A DNA stretch of 64,000 bases from positions 62,001-126,000 of the forward strand of contig JBFWUB010000002.1 of assembly GCA_050247515.1 (NCBI GenBank), in the 5' to 3' direction. Origin of the DNA: RAM1 sp050247515. GTDB lineage: Bacteria; Pseudomonadota; Gammaproteobacteria; Burkholderiales; Burkholderiaceae_C. The notes under the pieces were generated by a model, which searched no databases, was not told the DNA's origin, and saw only the letters and a program-made list of their open reading frames with translations. The position numbers were made by a program, and so were the translations under genes. This document shows positions 57,978 to 64,000 of the stretch, piece by piece (position 1 is the first letter of the stretch; each line of letters begins with the position of its first letter).

Positions 57978-57999
57978 AAATTGGAATCTGACCCCGATT
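57978..57999. repeat. short motif of the type linked to REP-associated transposases
   Basis: The stretch AAATTGGAATCTGACCCC plus GATT fills almost the whole gap between hpaD and hpaF. The same kind of motif (GGGGTCAGATTCCAATT in reverse) is known to me from many proteobacterial genomes near Y1-type transposase genes. No transposase is present here. Confidence 0.4.
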
Positions 58000-58003
58000 A
58001 AAA

Positions 58004-58405
58004 ATGCCGCACCTCGTCATTCTGTACACGCCCAACCTGGACGCCGCCACCGACATGACGGCGCTGTGCCGGGCGCTGGCCGACACCATGCTTGCGGTGA
58101 AGGATGAAGACGGCAAGCAGGTGTTCCCGACCGGCGGCACGCGGGTGCTGGCTTACCCGGCGGCGCACTATGCGGTGGCGGACGGCCAGCGCGATTACGC
58201 TTTTGTCTATCTCAACCTGCGCATGGGCGCGGGACGCAGCGCTGCCACGCACAAGCGCGCGGGCGATGCGGTACTGGCCACGGCCAAAGCGCACTTTGAC
58301 CCGCTGATGTCAGAACGTCTCATCGGCGTGACCGTCAACGTGGACGAAAGCCCTGGTCAAGTCTTCGACGGCAAGCACAGCAACATCCATCCGTTATTCA
58401 AATGA
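58004..58405 (+). CDS. hpaF: 5-carboxymethyl-2-hydroxymuconate delta-isomerase
   Basis: A small 133-residue tautomerase-fold isomerase (MPHLVILYTPNLDAATDM) with the N-terminal catalytic Pro2 after Met removal, and the family end NVDESPGQVFDGKHSNIHPLF. Overlaps hpaH by four bases (ATGA). Confidence 0.92.
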   Translation: MPHLVILYTPNLDAATDMTALCRALADTMLAVKDEDGKQVFPTGGTRVLAYPAAHYAVADGQRDYAFVYLNLRMGAGRSAATHKRAGDAVLATAKAHFDPLMSERLIGVTVNVDESPGQVFDGKHSNIHPLFK

Positions 58406-59205
58406 CCCTCGACGCCTCCACCATCCAGCAGCTCGCCGCCGAACTGGACGCCAGCGAAAAATCGCGCGTGCAGGTCGAGCACTTTTCCAAGCGCTTTCCG
58501 GGCATGACGATTGAAGACGGTTACGCCGTCTCACGCGCCTGGGTGGCCATGAAGATCGCGGCGGGGCGCACGGTGCGCGGCCACAAGATCGGGCTCACGT
58601 CGCGCGCCATGCAGATCAGCAGCCAGATTGACGAGCCCGACTACGGCACGCTGCTGGACGACATGTTCTTTGAGCCCGGTGACATCCCCACGCAGCGCTT
58701 CATCGCGCCGCGCGTGGAGGTGGAGCTGGCCTTTGTGCTGAAGAAGAAGCTCGAAGGCAGCAAAGTCACCGTGGACGACGTGCTGGACGCGACCGACTAC
58801 GTCACGCCCGCCATCGAGATCATTGACGCGCGCATCGAGCAGTTTGACCGCCACACCAAGGTCATGCGCAAGGTGTTCGACACCATTTCCGACAACGCGG
58901 CCAACGCCGGCATCGTGCTGGGCGGCCACAAGGTCGCGCCGCGCTCGGTGGACCTGCCGTGGTGCGGCGCCATCCTGCGGCAAAACGGCGCGGTGGAAGA
59001 GACCGGCCTGGCCGCGGGCGTGCAGGGCCACCCGGCTGTGGGCGTGGCCTGGCTGGTGCACAAGCTCGCGCCCTGGGGCGAATGCCTGGAGGCCGGCGAG
59101 GTGGTGCTGGCCGGCTCGTTCACCCGGCCCGTCGCAGCCAGGGCCGGTGACGTTTTCGACGCCGACTACGGCGCGCTCGGGCGTTTTGAATTCAGATTTG
59201 TTTGA
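58402..59205 (+). CDS. hpaH: 2-oxo-hept-4-ene-1,7-dioate hydratase
   Basis: Adds water to the hept-4-ene dioate. 267 residues: KIGLTSRAMQISSQIDEPDYGTLLDDMFF, the metal-binding PRVEVELAFVLKK and AIEIIDARIEQFDRHTK are typical of the MhpD/HpaH hydratases. Coupled to hpaF. Confidence 0.94.
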   Translation: MTLDASTIQQLAAELDASEKSRVQVEHFSKRFPGMTIEDGYAVSRAWVAMKIAAGRTVRGHKIGLTSRAMQISSQIDEPDYGTLLDDMFFEPGDIPTQRFIAPRVEVELAFVLKKKLEGSKVTVDDVLDATDYVTPAIEIIDARIEQFDRHTKVMRKVFDTISDNAANAGIVLGGHKVAPRSVDLPWCGAILRQNGAVEETGLAAGVQGHPAVGVAWLVHKLAPWGECLEAGEVVLAGSFTRPVAARAGDVFDADYGALGRFEFRFV

Positions 59206-59222
59206 GTTTTTTTGAGTCACGC

Positions 59223-60044
59223 ATGCAGACACCTACCAACACTTTCAAGCAGGCGCTGGCCGACAGGCGCGCCCAGATCGGCCTGTGGATGGGCCTGGCC
59301 GACCACTACGCCACCGAGATCTGCGCAGGCGCCGGCTTTGACTGGCTGCTGATCGACGGCGAGCATGCGCCCAACGACCTGCGCTCCATCGTGCAGCAGG
59401 CGCAGACGATTGCGGCCTACCCGGCGTCGCACGCCATTGCGCGCATCCCCATGGGGCACGGCCATGTGGGGCAGGCGCTGATCAAGCAGTACCTGGACCT
59501 GGGCATCCAGACACTGCTGGTGCCGATGGTGGACACGGCTGCACAGGCCGCCGAGATTGTGCGCTGCGCGCGCTACCCGCAAGACGATGGCGGTGGCGGC
59601 ATCCGCGGCATGGCCGGCGCCCGCGCATCACGCTGGGGCCGCTACCCGGCCTATGCCAGGGAAGCCAACGCCCAGGTCTGCCTGCTGGTGCAGGCGGAAA
59701 CAGCCGAGTCCCTCAGCAACCTGGATGCGATTGCCGCCACCGACGGTGTGGACGGCGTGTTCATCGGCCCGGCCGACCTCTCGGCTTCCATGGGCCACGT
59801 GGGCAACCCGGCCCACCCGGACGTGCAGGCCGCGATTGAAGACGCCATCCAGCGCATCCTGAAGGCCGGCAAGGCGCCGGGCATCCTGTCGCCCGACGAG
59901 GCGCAGGCGCGCAAGTACCTGGAGATGGGCGCGCTGTTCGTGGCCGTGGGGCTGGACACCAACCTGCTGGTGCGCGCCACCACCGCGCTGGCAGCAAAGT
60001 TCAAGGCCGGCACGCAAGACCTGCCCGCCAGCAAGACCTACTGA
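59223..60044 (+). CDS. hpaI: 4-hydroxy-2-oxoheptanedioate aldolase
   Basis: Class II metal-dependent retro-aldolase giving pyruvate and succinic semialdehyde. 273 residues: FDWLLIDGEHAPND, the active-site QAETAESLSNLDAIAATDGVDGVFIGPADLSASMG and the metal-binding Glu/Asp of the HpcH/HpaI family. The ATG at 59223 is chosen; the open frame starts earlier inside the hpaH end. No succinic semialdehyde dehydrogenase lies in the window. Confidence 0.94.
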   Translation: MQTPTNTFKQALADRRAQIGLWMGLADHYATEICAGAGFDWLLIDGEHAPNDLRSIVQQAQTIAAYPASHAIARIPMGHGHVGQALIKQYLDLGIQTLLVPMVDTAAQAAEIVRCARYPQDDGGGGIRGMAGARASRWGRYPAYAREANAQVCLLVQAETAESLSNLDAIAATDGVDGVFIGPADLSASMGHVGNPAHPDVQAAIEDAIQRILKAGKAPGILSPDEAQARKYLEMGALFVAVGLDTNLLVRATTALAAKFKAGTQDLPASKTY

Positions 60045-60051
60045 CCCCGCC

Positions 60052-61773
60052 ATGACCGACACGCCTCGCAAGTTCCGCTCCGCCACGATTTACGAAGGCA
60101 CGATCCGCGCCACCACGCGCAGCTTCCTGCATGCGCTGGGGCAGGACGAAGACGACATCACCCGCCCGCACGTCGGTGTGTTTCACACCGGTGGCGAGAT
60201 GAGCCCGTGCAACATGAACCTGCGTGACCAGGCCCAGCATGCCAAGACGGGCATCTATGCGGCCGGCGGCATGCCGCATGAATGCCCGGTGGTATCGGTC
60301 AGCGACGGGCTGACCATGGCGCATTCGGGCATGCGGTTTTCATTGATCTCGCGCGAGCTGATCGCCGACAGCGTGGAGGCCTCCACCCGCGGCCACCAGT
60401 GGGACGGCATCTTTGCCATCGGCGCGTGCGACAAGAACCTGCCGGGCCTGATGATGGGCATGGTGCGCTGCAATGTGCCCAGCGTGTTCGTGCATGGCGG
60501 CTCGGCCCTGCCCGGGCAGATGCCGGGTGTGGACGGGCGCGACCTGAATGTGGTGGACACCTACGAGACCATCGGCAAGGTGCTGGCCGGCGACGCCACG
60601 CAGGACGAGCTGAAAGCCATGAGCCAGGCCTGCCTGCCCACGGCCGGCGCCTGCGCAGGGCAGTTCACCGCCAACACCATGGGCATGGTGTCCGAGGCCA
60701 TTGGCCTGGCGCCGATCGGCTCCAGCATGGTTCCGGCAGTGTTCAGCGAACGCGCACCGCTGATGCGCCGCACGGCGCGCACGCTGATGACGGCCGTGAT
60801 GGGTGAGGCGCCCCTGCCGCGCGACATCGTCACGCGCAAGGCGCTGGAGAACGCCTGCGCCATCGTCTCGGCCACCGGCGGCTCCACCAACGCGGCGCTG
60901 CACATCCCCGCGATTGCGCACGAGGCCGGCATTGCCTTCCACCTGGACGACGTGGCCGAGGTGTTTGCGCGCACGCCGCTCATCGGCGACCTGCGCCCCG
61001 GCGGCAAATACCTGGCGCGCGACGTGCACTACATCGGTGGCGCGCAGGTGATCCTGCGCGAGCTGCTGCGCGGCGGCTTTCTGCATGGTGATGCGCTCAC
61101 CTTCACCGGCCGCACGCTGGCGCAGGAAATCGAATCAGCGCAGGCGCCGGACGGCCGCGTGGTGCGCACGCTGGAAGACGCGCTCAGCCGCGACGGCGGC
61201 CTGGCCGTGCTCAAGGGCAACCTGTGTCCCGACGGCGCGCTGCTGAAAACCGCGGGCCTGAAGACGCTGGTGCACAGCGGCCCGGCACGCGTGTTCGAGA
61301 ACGAGGAAGAAGCCCAGGCCGCCGTGCAGCAGATGCGCTACGCCGCAGGCGACGTGATCGTGATCCGCAACGAAGGCCCGCGCGGCAGCCCCGGCATGCG
61401 CGAGATGCTGGGCATCACTGCGCTGCTGTGCGGCCAGGGCATGGGCGACAAGGTGGCGCTGCTGACCGACGGGCGCTTCTCCGGCGCCACGCGCGGCCTG
61501 TGCATCGGTTATGCCGGGCCCGAAGCCGCCGACGGCGGGCCGATCGCGGCGCTGCGCGACGGCGATATCGTGCGCATTGACGCGCGCCCTGACGCGCGCA
61601 GCATCACGGTGGACCTGACGCCCGAGGACATGCGCGCGCGCCTGGCTGGCATGCCAAAGTCCGCAGCACCACGCGGTGGGCTACTGGAAAAGTACGCGGC
61701 CACCGTGCGCCCCAGCCACCAGGGCGCGGTGACGCATTCGGGTGGGGTTGTCTGGATGCGTGATGCGTCATGA
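60052..61773 (+). CDS. IlvD/Edd-family dehydratase
   Basis: A 573-residue [Fe-S] dehydratase: GVFHTGGEMSPCNMNLRDQAQ, FAIGACDKNLPGLMMGMVR, QACLPTAGACAGQFTANTMGMVSEAIGL with three conserved cysteines, and TDGRFSGATRGLCIGY. It starts eight bases after hpaI. The family covers dihydroxy-acid dehydratase (IlvD) and sugar-acid dehydratases. A second copy in a catabolic operon suggests a sugar-acid or similar substrate rather than Ile/Val synthesis, but this is inference. Confidence 0.88.
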   Translation: MTDTPRKFRSATIYEGTIRATTRSFLHALGQDEDDITRPHVGVFHTGGEMSPCNMNLRDQAQHAKTGIYAAGGMPHECPVVSVSDGLTMAHSGMRFSLISRELIADSVEASTRGHQWDGIFAIGACDKNLPGLMMGMVRCNVPSVFVHGGSALPGQMPGVDGRDLNVVDTYETIGKVLAGDATQDELKAMSQACLPTAGACAGQFTANTMGMVSEAIGLAPIGSSMVPAVFSERAPLMRRTARTLMTAVMGEAPLPRDIVTRKALENACAIVSATGGSTNAALHIPAIAHEAGIAFHLDDVAEVFARTPLIGDLRPGGKYLARDVHYIGGAQVILRELLRGGFLHGDALTFTGRTLAQEIESAQAPDGRVVRTLEDALSRDGGLAVLKGNLCPDGALLKTAGLKTLVHSGPARVFENEEEAQAAVQQMRYAAGDVIVIRNEGPRGSPGMREMLGITALLCGQGMGDKVALLTDGRFSGATRGLCIGYAGPEAADGGPIAALRDGDIVRIDARPDARSITVDLTPEDMRARLAGMPKSAAPRGGLLEKYAATVRPSHQGAVTHSGGVVWMRDAS

Positions 61774-61824
61774 AAGCCTAGACTTGCCGTTCCCTTTTTT
61801 CATTCCTTCACGGAGACAAACACC

Positions 61825-62814
61825 ATGACCTTCTCGCGTCGCCAAGTCCTGCAGTCCGCTGGCGCATCGGCATTCCTGGCAAGCCTGGGCCAGTCGGCCT
61901 TTGCCCAGGCCCAGCTTGAGAACACCAGGATCATCACGGGCTTCGCAGCCGGCGGCACCTCCGACACCATCTGCCGGCGCGTCGCGCAGAAGCTGCAAGG
62001 CGACTTTGCCAGGACCGCCGTGGTCGAGAACAAGACCGGCGCGGGCGGCCAGATCGCCGTGCAGACCGTCAAGGCCGCCGCACCGGACGGCGCCAACATC
62101 CTGCAGACACCCACCTCCATCCTCACGATCTACCCGCACATCTACAAGAAGCTGGCATACGAGCCGTTGGTGGACCTGACGCCGGTGACGCTGGGCTGCG
62201 TGTTTGACTTCGGCCTGGCCGTGGGCCCCGCCGTGCCGCTGGGCGTGAAGACCGTGCCCGAGTTCTTGGCCTGGGCCAAGGCCAACCCGCTGGGCGCCAA
62301 CTTCGGCTCGCCGGCGGCAGGCTCCACGCCGCACTTCATCGGCGCGCTGCTGGGCAAGAACGCCGGCGTGGACCTGAAGCACGCCGCCTACCGCGGCACG
62401 CAGCCCGCCATGCTGGACCTGCTGGGCGGCAACGTGTCGGCCGTGTCGGGCCCGATTGGCGACCTGACGCAGCACCTGCCCACGGGCAAGGTTCGCATCC
62501 TGGGTGTGTCGGGCGCCAAGCGCAACCGCTTTGCACCGGACGTGCCCACCTATGAGGAGCAGGGCATCAAGAACGCCACGCACAGCGAATGGTTTGCGTT
62601 CTTCCTGCCGGCCAAGGCCGCACCCGAACTGGTGGCCCGCCTGAATGCGTCGATGAAGAACGCGCTCGCGCAAAAGGACGTGATCGACGGCCTGAACGGC
62701 TTCGGCCTGGAGGCGATGTCGTCCACCCCCGCCGAGCTGACGGAGCTGATCAAGCGTGACACCGCCAAGTGGGCGCCGATTGTCAAACAGGTCGGGTTCA
62801 CAGCAGAGGCCTGA
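61825..62814 (+). CDS. Bug-type tripartite tricarboxylate transporter receptor
   Basis: Periplasmic solute-binding protein of 329 residues with a twin-arginine-like signal (SRRQVLQSAGASAFLASLGQSAFA) and the Bug fold: ITGFAAGGTSDTICRRVAQKL, VENKTGAGGQIAVQTVKAAAPDG. These receptors, abundant in Comamonadaceae, bind carboxylates or aromatics; the TctAB membrane parts are not in the window. It probably serves the neighbouring catabolic genes. Confidence 0.9.
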   Translation: MTFSRRQVLQSAGASAFLASLGQSAFAQAQLENTRIITGFAAGGTSDTICRRVAQKLQGDFARTAVVENKTGAGGQIAVQTVKAAAPDGANILQTPTSILTIYPHIYKKLAYEPLVDLTPVTLGCVFDFGLAVGPAVPLGVKTVPEFLAWAKANPLGANFGSPAAGSTPHFIGALLGKNAGVDLKHAAYRGTQPAMLDLLGGNVSAVSGPIGDLTQHLPTGKVRILGVSGAKRNRFAPDVPTYEEQGIKNATHSEWFAFFLPAKAAPELVARLNASMKNALAQKDVIDGLNGFGLEAMSSTPAELTELIKRDTAKWAPIVKQVGFTAEA

Positions 62815-62836
62815 CCTTCCCTGACTGGAGTTGATG

Positions 62837-63604
62837 ATGAACGCCGTACTCAAACCCGCCATGCATCCCGATGAATGGAAAGCCCGCGTGCAGCTGGCCG
62901 CGTGCTACCGCATCTTTGACATGCTGGGCTGGACCGAGATGATCTACAACCACATCACGGTGCGGCTGCCCGACAGCGTGACGGGCGGGCAAAAGCAGTT
63001 CCTCATCAACCCGTTCGGCCTGCACTACAGCGAAGTGACAGCCAGCAACCTGCTGAAGATCGACATCCAGGGCAACAAGCTCGACGACAACCCCTGGCCG
63101 GTGAACCCGGCGGGCTTCACCATCCATGCCGCCATCCATGACAACGTGCAAGGCGCGCATTGCGTCATGCACACCCACACCACCAACGGGCTGGCCGTGG
63201 CCTGCACCCAGGGTGGCCTGGCGCAGAACAACTTCTATTCGGCGCAGTTGCACGGCATGGTGGCGTACCACGACTTTGAAGGCATCACCGTGCATGCCGA
63301 GGAAGCGCCGCGGCTTTTGGCCAGCATGGGCGACAAGCCCTTGCTGATCCTGCGCAACCACGGGCTGCTGGCCGCCGGCCCCACGCTGCCGCTGACGCTG
63401 GTGCGGCTGTGGACGCTGCAGCGCGCCTGCGATGTGCAGGTGACACAGGCCGCGCTGGGCCCGGCCATCCCGGTACCTGAAGCCGTGGCCCGCAAGACCA
63501 CGCACGACTCGTTCCAGTTCGACGCGAAATTCGGCGCGGGCCAGGACGTGTTTGACGCGCTGGTGCGGCGCGTGGACCGCATTGACGACAGCTACAAGAA
63601 CTGA
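62837..63604 (+). CDS. class II aldolase/adducin family protein
   Basis: A 255-residue protein with the metal-binding histidines of the fold (HTHTTNGLAVACTQGG and ILRNHGLLAAGPTL) and the YNHITVRLPD start. It could be an aldolase, a decarboxylase or an epimerase. Of three consecutive in-frame starts (TTG, ATG, ATG), the ATG at 62837 has the best spacing from GGAG. It follows the receptor gene by 22 bases. Confidence 0.88.
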   Translation: MNAVLKPAMHPDEWKARVQLAACYRIFDMLGWTEMIYNHITVRLPDSVTGGQKQFLINPFGLHYSEVTASNLLKIDIQGNKLDDNPWPVNPAGFTIHAAIHDNVQGAHCVMHTHTTNGLAVACTQGGLAQNNFYSAQLHGMVAYHDFEGITVHAEEAPRLLASMGDKPLLILRNHGLLAAGPTLPLTLVRLWTLQRACDVQVTQAALGPAIPVPEAVARKTTHDSFQFDAKFGAGQDVFDALVRRVDRIDDSYKN

Positions 63605-63612
63605 CACACCCC

Positions 63613-64000
63613 ATGAAAGTAACCATCTACGGCGCCGGCGCCATCGGCGGCTGGATCGGCGTGCGCCTGGCGCAGGCGGGTTGCGACGTGAGCGTGGTCG
63701 CGCGCGGCGACACGCTCCAGGCCGTGCAGGCCCACGGCCTGCGGCTGGACAGCGGCGGCAGCACGGCCGGCGTGCCGGTGCATGCCAGCGCCGACCCCGC
63801 CGACCTGGGCGTGCAGGACCTGGTGGTCGTGGCCGTCAAGGCGCCGGCCATGGCCGGCGTGGCCAAAGCCATCGCCCCGCTGCTCGCGCCGCACACCATG
63901 GTGCTGACCGCCATGAACGGCGTGCCCTGGTGGTTCTTTGAAGGCTTCGGCGGCGCGCTGGCCGGCACGCGGCTGGCGGCCGTGGACCCGGGCGGCGCCA
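63613..64000 (+). CDS. ketopantoate reductase-like dehydrogenase, cut by window edge
   Basis: The first 129 codons: a Rossmann motif MKVTIYGAGAIGGWIGVRLAQAG followed by VVARG and VVVAVKAPAM and the conserved LTAMNGVPWWFFEG. This matches the ApbA/PanE family (2-dehydropantoate 2-reductase and relatives). Its place after a dehydratase, receptor and aldolase suggests a catabolic 2-oxoacid reductase instead of pantothenate synthesis. The C-terminal domain lies outside the window. Confidence 0.87.
   Translation, partial: MKVTIYGAGAIGGWIGVRLAQAGCDVSVVARGDTLQAVQAHGLRLDSGGSTAGVPVHASADPADLGVQDLVVVAVKAPAMAGVAKAIAPLLAPHTMVLTAMNGVPWWFFEGFGGALAGTRLAAVDPGGA

Noticed and set aside
1..64000. CRISPR arrays, rRNA genes, intact insertion sequences or prophage
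   Set aside because: No regularly spaced direct repeats, rRNA sequence, transposase or phage structural genes were found on either strand.

Overview
The window comes from a GC-rich betaproteobacterium. The best fit is Comamonadaceae, close to Rhodoferax or Polaromonas. This rests on the gene content (split HpaG1/HpaG2, a Bug-type receptor, a CHCC zinc-finger gene next to ilvE), on G-run palindromic intergenic repeats of a kind I associate with that family, and on photosynthesis genes (bchI, bchD, bchO, crtI, crtB) that imply a phototroph. Genes are tightly packed and operons are mostly joined by 1-4 bp stop/start overlaps. No rRNA, tRNA, CRISPR array or intact insertion sequence was seen.

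Layout. 1-632: 5' part of a DUF3800 gene and a 54-aa membrane protein that follows crtB. 632-14303: photosynthesis block. crtI-crtB and bchI-bchD-bchO run leftward, and a complete cytochrome c maturation operon ccmABCDEFGHI lies between them in the opposite direction. Two perfect TGTCA-N8-TGACA palindromes, matching the PpsR/CrtJ consensus, lie directly in front of crtI and bchI. 14418-20456: uvrA, a hipBA toxin-antitoxin pair with twin operators, a thioesterase and an EamA transporter. 20465-22478: a low-GC two-gene cassette, a GlnD/DUF294-like nucleotidyltransferase and a SAMHD1/dGTPase-like HD hydrolase. This is the strongest candidate for an undescribed system. 22598-29665: pyrF, a second EamA transporter, a metzincin RTX protein whose ribosome site is buried in a long hairpin, an MBL hydrolase, a secreted protein, an M48 protease and an AmpG-like permease. 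29671-30846: a HigBA-type module with an N-terminally deleted toxin, then a GNAT acetyltransferase.

30884-45303: a full pelABCDEFG exopolysaccharide operon, read leftward, headed by an acyl-CoA synthetase gene that overlaps pelA. 45404-47417: an OmpR-type response regulator and its sensor kinase, separated by a repeat. 47418-52538: two candidate small RNAs, a carboxymuconolactone-decarboxylase-like protein, waaF, a zinc-finger protein, ilvE, a membrane protein and radA. 52477-53316: a second DUF3800 gene. 53428-60044: the homoprotocatechuate (4-hydroxyphenylacetate) meta-cleavage operon hpaR-G1-G2-E-D-F-H-I, interrupted between E and D by a large inverted-repeat element. 60052-64000: an IlvD-type dehydratase, a Bug-type solute receptor, a class II aldolase family protein and the start of a ketopantoate-reductase-like gene, probably the same transcription unit.

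How they work together: BchIDO (magnesium chelatase) and CrtIB (carotenoids) supply pigments, and Ccm supplies the c-type cytochromes needed for photosynthetic and respiratory electron flow. Pel makes biofilm matrix. The hpa operon opens and degrades homoprotocatechuate to pyruvate and succinic semialdehyde. All functional statements are inferences from protein sequence read by eye; no database search was run.
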